Under the pieces are notes generated by a model. It did not search any database. It was given only the letters and a program-made list of their open reading frames with translations, and was not told the origin of the DNA. A DNA stretch of 64,000 nt from UBA7672 sp041166025 (GTDB lineage Bacteria > Pseudomonadota > Alphaproteobacteria > Caulobacterales > Hyphomonadaceae): positions 62,001 to 126,000 of the forward strand of contig JBEAMJ010000069.1 in assembly GCA_041166025.1 (NCBI GenBank). Reading direction: 5' to 3'. This document shows, piece by piece, positions 8,440 to 16,494 of this stretch. The position numbers and the translations under genes are program-made. Every line of letters begins with the position of its first letter. The stretch's first letter is position 1.

Positions 8440-9657
8440 TCATCCTGCCCTGAGGGCAGGCATGGTGGACAGATATTCTGACGGTCCTGCGAGGTAGAGG
8501 AAGCCGTCGTGATCGATGTGGCCGGCGTCGCATGTCGCAACGAAGCCTTGCTGGTCACGCCGGATATGCCGCGCTTCGCCGCCGAGTTCGGCTTCGAGCG
8601 TGCGGGGCGTTCGCGCCCAGATCTCGCCGACGACGCCCGGGGGGAGCTGGCGGCCCTCAGCGTCACGGATCTCGACTGCGGCGCCGCGGATCGGCTTGCC
8701 GCAGCTGCCGCGCTTCGCTGCGAAGGCTTCCGCAGACAGCGTGGCGATGTGGCCGGTCTGTGCCGAGCCATAGGCCTCGCTGACCGCGCGGCCAAACGCT
8801 TCCTTCAGCCACCGCTTGAGCATCCACGGGGCGGCGGCGCCGCCGATGATGACCTCCCGCAGTGAAGACGTGTCGGTTGCTGCCAGGAGGTCGGCATGGC
8901 GATGAAGCTCGACAAACGTTTCCGGGAAAGCGGCCCAATGCGTCACGCGACGCTCGTGGATCGCTTTCAGGGCGTCGGCGGCGTTGAAGGTGCGCATGAA
9001 GACGATGGTTCGGCCAGACGCCAGCGCGGCCCAGAATTGCATACAGCCCCACGTCCGGTGCATTGGCACGGTGAGCAGGGATGCGCCCGTTTCGGGCGCT
9101 GGCGCGCGGGAGATCGAGGCCGGAGCGGCGCGCCGACGGGGCAGGGTGACAAAACCCTCGCCCGTCCCCGGCGTCCAGGCCATCAGCGAAGGTTGTTGCC
9201 GACCGAAGCGCGGCTGAGCCACCGGCGGGAACAGGTCCCAGAAGTTGAAAAAGCCGGGATAGGCTGCGTCGATGCTTGCGCGAAGGCGGAGGCTCAAACC
9301 ATCAAGCGCCCGGGCGATACGGACCGGCGCTGTGTCGCCTGCGATGATTGCTGCGGCGCGGCTCGCGATCATTTGTCGACGGACTGATGCGCTCTGCGAG
9401 TTGGGATCAAGCGTGAGGAGACGCGCATCAATCTTGGCGCAGGCGAGGGCGATGACGGCCCATTCAATCCTGTTGCGGCAGCGCACGGCGATGACGTCGT
9501 CCACGCCGAGGCCGCGACCGACGAAAGCCTCGGCCAGAAGGTCCGCATACTCGTTCCAGTCGCGGTAGGTCAGCGAGGACGCCCCCTCGAACAGGGCGGG
9601 CTCCCCGCCTCGAACGGCCGCCCAGTATTCGAGGCTGCGCGCAACCGGCTCGTTCAC
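8440..9657 (-). CDS. Truncated adenylate-forming (acyl-CoA synthetase-like) protein
   Basis: A 405-residue protein starting at a GTG (9657) that overlaps the TetR stop as GTGA, implying coupled translation. It matches the N-terminal domain of AMP-dependent ligases (LTYRDWNEYADLLAEAF; LLTVPMHRTWGCMQFWAAL; IIGGAAAPWMLKRWL; SEAYGSAQTGH; AGHIDHDGFLYL). The family's usual length is about 500-550 residues. This protein stops right after the hinge (GPSEYLSTMPALRAG) and lacks the C-terminal domain with the catalytic lysine; only 37 bases separate it from the next gene. The P-loop is degenerate (WTPGTGEGFVT) and the TGD motif reads TCD. Full ligase activity is doubtful; it may be decaying or repurposed. 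Confidence 0.75.
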   Translation of the reverse strand: MNEPVARSLEYWAAVRGGEPALFEGASSLTYRDWNEYADLLAEAFVGRGLGVDDVIAVRCRNRIEWAVIALACAKIDARLLTLDPNSQSASVRRQMIASRAAAIIAGDTAPVRIARALDGLSLRLRASIDAAYPGFFNFWDLFPPVAQPRFGRQQPSLMAWTPGTGEGFVTLPRRRAAPASISRAPAPETGASLLTVPMHRTWGCMQFWAALASGRTIVFMRTFNAADALKAIHERRVTHWAAFPETFVELHRHADLLAATDTSSLREVIIGGAAAPWMLKRWLKEAFGRAVSEAYGSAQTGHIATLSAEAFAAKRGSCGKPIRGAAVEIRDAEGRQLPPGVVGEIWARTPRTLEAELGGEARHIRRDQQGFVATCDAGHIDHDGFLYLAGPSEYLSTMPALRAG

Positions 9658-10301
9658 GCCGCCAGCGCGCTTCGCACGTTCCTCGTCAGGGTGTCGCGCA
9701 TGCGCGCCAGGGAAACGTGATCTGGATTGATAAGCCACTGGAACAGGACTCCTCGCAGGGCGGCGACGATAAGGGATGCTTCGGTTCGGGCGTCGACGTC
9801 CGGCCTGATGTCGCCGAGGTCGCGCGCTTCGCGGATCAGCACTGCGATGTCCTCAACTGCCTGCTGCGTGATACGGGCGCCGAGGGAGCGAAGGTCAGAA
9901 CGGGTGAGGCCGGCGCCGAGCAGGGCCTGGTAGACGCGCACCGTCGCAGGATCGCGCTCGGCGTCGTCGGCGCAGAAGACGATCACATCGATGAGGCGCT
10001 GAAGGCCCTGCGTCGCGATCGGACCCGATCGGACCCGCCTGGAGTATTCGGCCACAATGAAGTCGGCGAGTGCGTGCAGCATCGCATTCTTCGTGCCGAA
10101 GTAATGCGCCGGCAGCGCCCGCGAATATCCCGCCGCCTCTCCCACTTCGCCCAGCGTGAGTTCATCGAGCCCCCGCTCCGCAACGATTGTCTTGGCTGCT
10201 TCGAGTATGGCGCGTTCCGCGGCCTCGCGCCGTTCCGCCTGGGTCTGGCGTTCAGTGGCGAGCGTGAGGCCGCGCGTGCCGGGCGTGCTTCGCAATGACA
10301 T
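9654..10301 (-). CDS. TetR-family transcriptional regulator
   Basis: A 215-residue regulator from the ATG at 10301; an upstream in-frame ATG at 10316 is possible. The DNA-binding part is clear (AERAILEAAKTIVAERG, then LTLGEVGEAAGYSRALPAHYFGTK). Recognition-helix residues AGYSRALPAHYF are typical of the TetR group that controls acyl-CoA and fatty acid genes. Its stop overlaps the GTG of the ligase-like gene, so it heads a regulator / ligase-like / CMD operon and probably autoregulates through the palindrome at 10322-10337. The ligand is unknown; an acyl-CoA is a reasonable guess from context. Confidence 0.85.
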   Translation of the reverse strand: MSLRSTPGTRGLTLATERQTQAERREAAERAILEAAKTIVAERGLDELTLGEVGEAAGYSRALPAHYFGTKNAMLHALADFIVAEYSRRVRSGPIATQGLQRLIDVIVFCADDAERDPATVRVYQALLGAGLTRSDLRSLGARITQQAVEDIAVLIREARDLGDIRPDVDARTEASLIVAALRGVLFQWLINPDHVSLARMRDTLTRNVRSALAA

Positions 10302-10921
10302 CGGAAACACAAACATATTAGCTTGTTGGCAAACAAGTATGTGACGTGGGGTCAATCGCCTGACCAAGTGTCACACGCAACGGATGAGGCAGCGCCCGTA
10401 TCGGCCCTGAGGCGTCCAGGTTGTGGGCAAGAGCACCGGGAAAAGCCCATCACCTGCCTTGATAGGTTTTCTGAGATGGGGCCGGCGAGCGCCCATCGCG
10501 CGGACCCGCTGATCTTGGCGAGGCGGCCGAAGATCACCCAGGCGGACATTGCGTTGAGGGTGTGCTGCGTCGAAAGCCTCCCCGACACCCAGAACCCCAT
10601 CAATGTCGAGCTCGCAATGGCCACCGCGACAACGGCGCAGGGCCAGGCGTCGCGCTCGACCCTTTGGGCCGCAGCCAGCGCGATGTCCTCGCTGGTTCAT
10701 GGACGGCGCTACGGGTGCTGGGAGCGTCAGGCTCGGCGAGGGGCATGACTGAACTGTTCAAAGGGCTGCCGCCTGTCGGACCGAAAGCCTTGGCTTTTCA
10801 CGCACTGGAAAAGACAAACCGTGGATCGACGGCGCTTGAGCGCCATTGGCTGAAACCGGATTTGCGCGATAAGTGTGCCCACACCCTGCGGGCCGCCCGC
10901 ACCGATTGTCGAGGGAATCCC
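10302..10921. other. Divergent region between tetR and the hydroxyacyl-CoA dehydrogenase gene
   Basis: A stretch of about 620 bases. It contains the operator-like palindrome at 10322-10337 next to the tetR start. The remaining sequence has open frames on both strands, including one on the minus strand around 10352-10624 with a hydrophobic patch, but none has a recognisable domain, and I do not call a gene. It could include remnants of an N-terminal hydratase module of the downstream gene, but I see no such homology. Confidence 0.4.
10322..10337. promoter_or_regulatory. Candidate TetR operator
   Basis: Perfect inverted repeat: arms CTTGTT and AACAAG with a four-base spacer (GGCA), 20 bases upstream of the tetR start at 10301, in an AT-rich patch. 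It fits an autoregulatory site; control of the divergent dehydrogenase at 10922 is possible but it is far away. Confidence 0.55.
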
Positions 10922-12247
10922 ATGACCACCACCAGCCTGATCGCTCCTGCCGCTCCCGCCGATCAAATCTCGGCCTATATCGCCGCGGCGACCAAGGCGG
11001 CCTGGGGTGTTGTTGGCCTGCCCGCGGGCACGCCGATCAAGCCAATCAGGAAGGTCGGCGTGCTCGGCGCTGGCACGATGGGCGGCGGCATCTCGATGAA
11101 CTTCGCCAATGTCGGGATCCCGGTAACGATCGTCGAAATCCAGCAGGCCGCGCTCGAGCGTGGACTCGGCGTGATCCGCAAGAACTATCAGAACTCGGCT
11201 GACAAGGGCCGCTTCCCGCAGGAAGAAGTGGGCGTCCGCATGAACCTGCTGACGGGCTCGCTCAATCGCGGCGATCTTGCGGACTGCGATCTCGTGATCG
11301 AAGCCGTATTCGAGGACATGGCGGTGAAGAAGGACATCTTCGCCGACCTCGACCGGATCTGCAAACCCGGCGCGATCCTCGCCTCCAACACCTCTTATCT
11401 CGACATCAATGAGATCGCCGCGATGACGAAGCGGCCGGAGGACGTGATCGGCCTGCACTTCTTCTCGCCGGCCAATGTCATGAAGCTGCTCGAGATCGTG
11501 CGCGCCAGGCATACGTCGGACACGGTGGTCGCCACGTCGATGGACCTGGCGAAGAAGATCAACAAGGTCGCCGCACTCGCTGGCGTGTGCCCTGGATTCA
11601 TCGGCAACCGCATGCTGTCCAAGCGTGGCCTGCCGGCAGGCGCTCTGCTCAAGGCTGGCGCAATGCCGTGGGACATCGACGCGGCGTTCAACGCGTTTGG
11701 CTTCAAGATGGGCCCGTACCAGATGAGCGATCTTGCTGGTCTCGACATCGGCTGGAAGCCGGGCGCTGCGACAGCCAACCCGCTGCGTGACATGATCTGC
11801 GAGCGCACGCCGCGGCGCGGTCAGAAGTCAGGTGCTGGCTATTACGACTATGACGAAAACCGCGTTGGCCGCCCCTCTCCGGAAGTTGCGGAGATCGTCA
11901 GGGAGTTTGCGGCCAAGTCTGGTGCTCCGCAGCGCAAGGTCACTCAGGAGGAGATCCTCGAAGAGTGCGTTTTCCCGATGATCAACGAAGGCGCTGCGAT
12001 CCTTGAAGAAGGCATGGCCCAGCGCGCGGGCGACATTGATGTGACCTGGCTCAACGGTTATGGCTGGCCGCAGGACAAGGGCGGGCCGATGTTCCTCGGC
12101 GACAAGGTCGGCCTGCAGCGCGTGCTTGAGGTGACCGAGCGGGTGGCGAAGCACGTGCCGGACATCAAGGTTTCGAACCTTCTGCGCGCGATGGCCAAGG
12201 ATGGCCGCAAGTTCGCCGACCTGCCGGCACAGGCGCTCAAGGTCTAA
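10922..12247 (+). CDS. 3-hydroxyacyl-CoA dehydrogenase, stand-alone HAD module
   Basis: A 441-residue enzyme. It would oxidise L-3-hydroxyacyl-CoA to 3-ketoacyl-CoA with NAD in fatty acid beta-oxidation. The Rossmann motif is KVGVLGAGTMGGGIS near residue 45, followed by DLVIEAVFEDM, ASNTSYLDINEIA and HFFSPANVMKLLEIV with the catalytic histidine, then GFIGNRM and two C-terminal dimerisation domains. It resembles the second half of FadJ-type fusion proteins (about 700 residues) but lacks the enoyl-CoA hydratase half; the first 40 residues look like the former inter-domain linker. The stop codon overlaps that of the convergent ABC permease gene. Confidence 0.88.
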   Translation: MTTTSLIAPAAPADQISAYIAAATKAAWGVVGLPAGTPIKPIRKVGVLGAGTMGGGISMNFANVGIPVTIVEIQQAALERGLGVIRKNYQNSADKGRFPQEEVGVRMNLLTGSLNRGDLADCDLVIEAVFEDMAVKKDIFADLDRICKPGAILASNTSYLDINEIAAMTKRPEDVIGLHFFSPANVMKLLEIVRARHTSDTVVATSMDLAKKINKVAALAGVCPGFIGNRMLSKRGLPAGALLKAGAMPWDIDAAFNAFGFKMGPYQMSDLAGLDIGWKPGAATANPLRDMICERTPRRGQKSGAGYYDYDENRVGRPSPEVAEIVREFAAKSGAPQRKVTQEEILEECVFPMINEGAAILEEGMAQRAGDIDVTWLNGYGWPQDKGGPMFLGDKVGLQRVLEVTERVAKHVPDIKVSNLLRAMAKDGRKFADLPAQALKV

Positions 12248-13782
12248 GCGGCGTTGGCGAACTGCGGCGTCGGCTTGTAGAGGACGCCCAGCACCGCTGC
12301 ACCGAATATCGCCGGGATTACCGACAGCCAGGGCAGGCCATAGGCGCCGAACGCGGCCGCGCCGCTGATGCTGAGGGCGACGAATGCTTGTCCGAGCGTC
12401 GACATCAGCGAGCCTTTGGCGCGCCGACGAACGAAGTCGCGGCGGGCGCCGGGATTGCGTCGCCACAGGCCGATCAGGGCGGCTGACACCGTGGCGCACA
12501 GGACGCCAGCGGTCGTCCATCCGCCGGCCCAGGGATCCCGCCAGAAAAGGATCGCGATCGGGATCGTCATGAGCAGCAGCACGGGAACTATCGCTGCGAG
12601 GAGCTTGGCCCGGTCAATCGTCTTTGGACCGATTGGCGCCGAGGCAAGGAGATCAGGCGCGTCTTCCGCCGAAACGGTGATCCAGGTCAGACTCCCCGCC
12701 AGCGCGCTCGACAGCAATGCGAGCGCCGGCGCGAAGGCCGCTTCGGTGAGCTGCAGGCCGCGATCCGGTCGCATCAACACGAAGACGAGCGGAATGAAGT
12801 AGATCAGCTGCAGGCCCACTTGCGACAGGAGGAGTGGGTCGCGCATGAGCAGGCGCAGCTCCTTGCGGATGACCGAGCGCATCACGCCGCCGCGGACATC
12901 CGCAACGCGGACGTTCGTCGCGCGCCTGCGTTGACCCATGACGGAAGCAGCGGCCGCATCCGCCACGAAACGCCGGCTGAACACGTAGACGCCAAGGGGA
13001 AAAAGGACGCAGACCGCCGCGAGCCACAGGGCGGTCGCGGGCAGGTCGCCGGTGAAGGCGCGTGCGGGAAACAGCCACCAGGCCTGCGGATCGAGATCGA
13101 GGCGGCGGATCATCTCGATCATATCCTGCTGGTTCATGCGCTCGCCGCCACGCGTGTTGACGTTGAACAGCTGGAAGGCAAGGAACACCGCTGCACCTGC
13201 TAAAGCGCTGATGACCTGCGCCAGCACCCGGGTGCGCTTGGGCCCGATCATGCGGAACAGGGCCGTCACGATGAGGAGAGCGATGCCCGCGGCGGCGAAG
13301 GCCAGGGACGCGAGCACGACCAGCGCCGAAAGCCACAGCGGCGAGGAGAATACGGCCATCCAGAGAAGCGGAGGTCCCAGCATTCCAGCATAGAGCGGCA
13401 GGGCGCTGACGGCGATGGCGGAGGAACGCACCACCAGCACCCGCCACGGCGAGACCGGCGAGGACAGCAGGAGATCTAGGTCGTTGCGGGTGTAGATCGC
13501 CTCCACCGCCGCCAGTATGGCTCCCGACGTCATGACCGATCCGATGAAGGCGATCACCACGCCGATGATGGTGAGCGCGAGACCATCGCCCGGACCGTCG
13601 AGAAACGGCGGCGGCGGAATGTGCGGCCCGATGCCACGAAACATGAAAAAGCTCATGAGGAGCCATGCGGCAAGGATCAGGCCTACGATGATAAGCCCGC
13701 TGCGGGGGCTCATCTTGCCCCGCCGCCAGAACAGGCGGAGCTCATGCGCCATCAGCCAGCCGATGCTGCCGGGCTTGCTCAT
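12244..13782 (-). CDS. ABC-2 type transporter permease
   Basis: A 512-residue membrane protein with about twelve hydrophobic segments, e.g. GLIIVGLILAAWLLMSFF, ALTIIGVVIAFIGSVMTSGA, LLIVTALFRMIG. The pattern EAIYTRNDLDLLLSSPVSPW is typical of ABC-2 exporters whose permease has two halves. Its ATG overlaps the stop of the ATPase gene (ATGA), giving an operon of ATPase then permease. The stop codon overlaps that of the convergent dehydrogenase gene, so no terminator fits between them. Substrate unknown; this class exports drugs, lipids or polysaccharides. Confidence 0.85.
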   Translation of the reverse strand: MSKPGSIGWLMAHELRLFWRRGKMSPRSGLIIVGLILAAWLLMSFFMFRGIGPHIPPPPFLDGPGDGLALTIIGVVIAFIGSVMTSGAILAAVEAIYTRNDLDLLLSSPVSPWRVLVVRSSAIAVSALPLYAGMLGPPLLWMAVFSSPLWLSALVVLASLAFAAAGIALLIVTALFRMIGPKRTRVLAQVISALAGAAVFLAFQLFNVNTRGGERMNQQDMIEMIRRLDLDPQAWWLFPARAFTGDLPATALWLAAVCVLFPLGVYVFSRRFVADAAAASVMGQRRRATNVRVADVRGGVMRSVIRKELRLLMRDPLLLSQVGLQLIYFIPLVFVLMRPDRGLQLTEAAFAPALALLSSALAGSLTWITVSAEDAPDLLASAPIGPKTIDRAKLLAAIVPVLLLMTIPIAILFWRDPWAGGWTTAGVLCATVSAALIGLWRRNPGARRDFVRRRAKGSLMSTLGQAFVALSISGAAAFGAYGLPWLSVIPAIFGAAVLGVLYKPTPQFANAA

Positions 13783-14525
13783 GGCGCAGCAACCGGACCG
13801 GCGGTCAGCGACAGGAAGACATCTTCAAGCGATTGGCCCTGCGCGCCCGCCTGCCGGCGCAGGTCGTCCAGCGAGCCCTCGATCAGAAGTTTTCCATCCT
13901 TGATGATGCCGATGCGATCGGCCATGCGCTCGGCCACTTCGAGGATGTGCGTGGTGAGGATTACGCCTGCGCCCTTGCTCACGCGCTCGCGGATCATGTC
14001 CTTCACCAGCCGGCTAGCAGCCGCATCGAGGCCAGTGAGCGGCTCGTCGAGCATCATCAGTTTGGGTTGATGCAGCAGGGCGCCAGCCAGCACGGCCTTC
14101 TGCTTCATGCCGCGCGAGAAGGTCTCGCAGCGATCGTTTCGGTTGTCCCACAGGCCGAGTGTCTTGAGCAGGCGTTCGGCCTCGGCCCGTGCGTCCATCG
14201 GCGGTATGCGCCAGAGGCCGGCGACGAATTCGAGATACTCCCATGCCGTGAGCTTGTCGTAGAGCAGAGGTTCATCGGGAAGCCAGGCGATCATCTGCTT
14301 GGCGGCGAGGGGGTCGGCGCGTGCGTCCACGCCGAAAACGCTGATACTTCCAGCGTCCGCGCCAAGCAGGCCGGCCACCATCCGCAGCGTTGTTGTCTTG
14401 CCTGCACCGTTCGGGCCCAGCAAGGCGTAGAGTTCACCGGCCTTGACATCGAAACTGATGCCATCGACCGCTCGCTTGCCGCCATAGCTCTTGGCAAGAT
14501 CAGTCACGCGAAGGGCCGTGGTCAT
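13779..14525 (-). CDS. ABC transporter ATP-binding protein
   Basis: A 248-residue ATPase from the ATG at 14525; a GTG at 14543 would add six residues and neither has a strong ribosome site. Walker A is LLGPNGAGKTTTLR, the Q-loop lies near WLPDEPLLYDKL, the signature is FSRGMKQK (an LSGGQ variant common in ABC-2 systems), Walker B is LMMLDEPLTGLD, and the switch histidine follows in ILTTHIL. It is translationally coupled to the permease at 12244-13782. Together they should form a homodimer-energised exporter. Confidence 0.93.
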   Translation of the reverse strand: MTTALRVTDLAKSYGGKRAVDGISFDVKAGELYALLGPNGAGKTTTLRMVAGLLGADAGSISVFGVDARADPLAAKQMIAWLPDEPLLYDKLTAWEYLEFVAGLWRIPPMDARAEAERLLKTLGLWDNRNDRCETFSRGMKQKAVLAGALLHQPKLMMLDEPLTGLDAAASRLVKDMIRERVSKGAGVILTTHILEVAERMADRIGIIKDGKLLIEGSLDDLRRQAGAQGQSLEDVFLSLTAGPVAAP

Positions 14526-14619
14526 GGGGCGGGTGGGCTCCACCTGAACAAACGAGCGGGCCTTCTAGCTGAGCCGGGCTGATCCGTCAGCAGGAGAGAC
14601 GCGTAAAGGCGAGGTGGAC

Positions 14620-15411
14620 ATGCTGGCGCCCTTCCTTGGAACTCTTGTCGGCATGGCTATGGTCATGGGCCTTGCCTGGCTGTTCCAGCGCATCGTCCGC
14701 AATGGCGGCTGGATCGACGTGTTCTGGACGTTCGGCACGGGCGCGATGTGCGTGCTTGCGGCGCTATGGCCGGCTCCGGCCGCCAACGGGTCGCGGCAGC
14801 TTCTGGTTGCCGCGCTGGCTGCGGTCTGGGCGTTGCGGCTGGGGATCTATCTCGGCCATCGCGTGGCGACGGGCCCCGAAGACACCCGCTATGCTGAATT
14901 CCGGAAAGAGTGGGGCGCCCACTTCCATCGCAACATGGCGATCCTGGCGATGCCGCAAGCGCCCGCGACGGCGATTCTCAGCCTGTCCGTGTTTGTCGCA
15001 GCGCATGGCGGTGCACCCGAACTTGGATTGCGTGATCTCCTGGGGATCGCGATTCTGGTGATCGCCATCGTTGGCGAAGGAATCGCGGACGAGCAGATGC
15101 GCCAGTTCAAGCGCGAGGGCCATCGCGGCGCCATCATGGACCGCGGCCTGTGGGGATGGTCGCGCCATCCGAACTACTTCTTTGAATGGATCGGTTGGCT
15201 TGCCTATCCTGTCATCGCCTTTGATCCCTCACAGCTGTGGACCTGGGCCACCTGGATCGCGCCGATCGTGATGTTCATCCTCTTGCGCTTCTTCACGGGC
15301 GTGCCGGCGACCGAACGGTCCATGCTCGCCAGTCGCGGCGACAAGTTCCGGGACTATCAGCGGCGGGTCAGCGCATTTTTTCCGCTGCCTCCAAAAGGAA
15401 AACCGACATGA
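14620..15411 (+). CDS. DUF1295 / steroid 5-alpha-reductase-like membrane protein
   Basis: A 263-residue protein from the ATG at 14620 (GAGG five bases upstream; a GTG at 14614 is an alternative). It has six or seven membrane helices and the DUF1295 signature GLWGWSRHPNYFFEWIGW, followed by LRFFTGVPATERSM, the NADPH-binding end shared with steroid 5-alpha reductases and isoprenylcysteine methyltransferases. It overlaps the cyclopropane synthase gene by four bases, a pairing seen in many proteobacteria and suggesting a membrane lipid tailoring pathway. The reaction it performs in bacteria is unknown. Confidence 0.85.
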   Translation: MLAPFLGTLVGMAMVMGLAWLFQRIVRNGGWIDVFWTFGTGAMCVLAALWPAPAANGSRQLLVAALAAVWALRLGIYLGHRVATGPEDTRYAEFRKEWGAHFHRNMAILAMPQAPATAILSLSVFVAAHGGAPELGLRDLLGIAILVIAIVGEGIADEQMRQFKREGHRGAIMDRGLWGWSRHPNYFFEWIGWLAYPVIAFDPSQLWTWATWIAPIVMFILLRFFTGVPATERSMLASRGDKFRDYQRRVSAFFPLPPKGKPT

Positions 15412-16430
15412 GCCTGGTTGCTCGCGCAATCATCGCGTTCGAGGCTGCACCACTGCCGGACAGCATCCGCAAGGGTGCAGTGTCGTTTCTTGTCGGACGC
15501 GTGAAGCAGCAGATGAAGGCTGTGCCGGAGGGCGCATCTGCGGCCTTTGCGCGGGACATGCAGAAGCATCCAATCGCCTCCCATACGCTCGACGCCAACA
15601 AGCAGCACTACGAAATTCCAGCGGAGTTCTTCGCGCTCTGCCTCGGACCCCGTTTCAAGTATTCCAGTTGCCTCTATGAGCCGGGCGAGACCCTGGCGCA
15701 GGCGGAAGTGCGCGCGCTGACACAGACTTGCGAGCACGCGCTTTTGGCCGATGGACAGGACATTCTCGAACTCGGCTGCGGCTGGGGGTCGATGACGCTG
15801 TTCATGGCGGCGCGCTATCCGGGCGCGAGGATTACAGCGGTATCGAACTCTGCAAGTCAGCGCGAATTCATCGAGTCGCGGGCCCGCGAGCAGGGCCTGA
15901 CCAATATCCGCATCATGACGGCGGACATGAACGTCTTCGACACAGACCAGCGGTTTGACCGCATCGTCTCGGTTGAGATGTTCGAGCACATGTCGAATTG
16001 GCGCGCCCTGCTGGAGCGCTGCCGCAAATGGCTGAGGCAAGACGGGCGGCTGCTGACCCATGTGTTCGCGCATCGCACTGCGCCCTACCGGTTCAACGTA
16101 AATGATCCGGCTGACTGGATCGCGCATCATTTCTTCGCGGGCGGCGTGATGCCAAGCCGCGACCTGATCGCCAACTTCCCTGACCTCTTCGAGGTCGAGG
16201 AAGACTGGTGGTGGAATGGAAGGCACTATGAGCGCACTGCGCTCGATTGGCTGAAAAACTTCGACGCCAACCGCGATCGCATCCGCCCGATCCTCGCCGC
16301 CGTCTACGGCAAGGAGGCGAAGCTTTGGGAAAACCGCTGGCGGCTCTTCTTCCTCGCGACCGCAGGCCTGTTCGGCCATGCCGGGGGCGAAGAGTGGGGC
16401 GTTGTGCACCACAGGCTGAGGCCGGCCTAA
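15408..16430 (+). CDS. cfa: Cyclopropane-fatty-acyl-phospholipid synthase family methyltransferase
   Basis: A 340-residue SAM-dependent enzyme. The start at 15408 overlaps the DUF1295 stop and has AAAAGGA upstream. Motifs are the family-specific NKQHYEIPAEFF, the SAM loop LELGCGWGSMTLFMA, then VSNSASQREFIE and VSVEMFEHM. Cfa enzymes add a methylene bridge to unsaturated acyl chains of membrane phospholipids, which stabilises membranes under stress. At 340 residues it is a little shorter than E. coli Cfa (about 380) and belongs to the group found beside DUF1295 proteins, so a related lipid methylation cannot be excluded. Confidence 0.85.
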   Translation: MSLVARAIIAFEAAPLPDSIRKGAVSFLVGRVKQQMKAVPEGASAAFARDMQKHPIASHTLDANKQHYEIPAEFFALCLGPRFKYSSCLYEPGETLAQAEVRALTQTCEHALLADGQDILELGCGWGSMTLFMAARYPGARITAVSNSASQREFIESRAREQGLTNIRIMTADMNVFDTDQRFDRIVSVEMFEHMSNWRALLERCRKWLRQDGRLLTHVFAHRTAPYRFNVNDPADWIAHHFFAGGVMPSRDLIANFPDLFEVEEDWWWNGRHYERTALDWLKNFDANRDRIRPILAAVYGKEAKLWENRWRLFFLATAGLFGHAGGEEWGVVHHRLRPA

Positions 16431-16449
16431 CCGGACCCGCAAATGACTA

Positions 16450-16476
16450 CAGGCGAACCTTGCGGTCCGCCTGTTT
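16450..16476. terminator. Candidate bidirectional terminator between cfa and the redox protein gene
   Basis: Stem CAGGCG-A-ACC, loop TTGC, then GGT-C-CGCCTG, with one internal mismatch, followed by TTT. It sits in the 64-base gap between two convergent genes. The T-tract is short, so strength is uncertain. Confidence 0.5.
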
Positions 16477-16494
16477 CATGTCTTGGGTCGGGGC

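Noticed and set aside
10352..10624. A 90-codon minus-strand frame in the gap after tetR, with a hydrophobic stretch (AMSAWVIFGRLAKISGSARW)
   Set aside because: No ribosome site, no signal or family motif, and it overlaps another open frame on the same strand; too little support for a gene.
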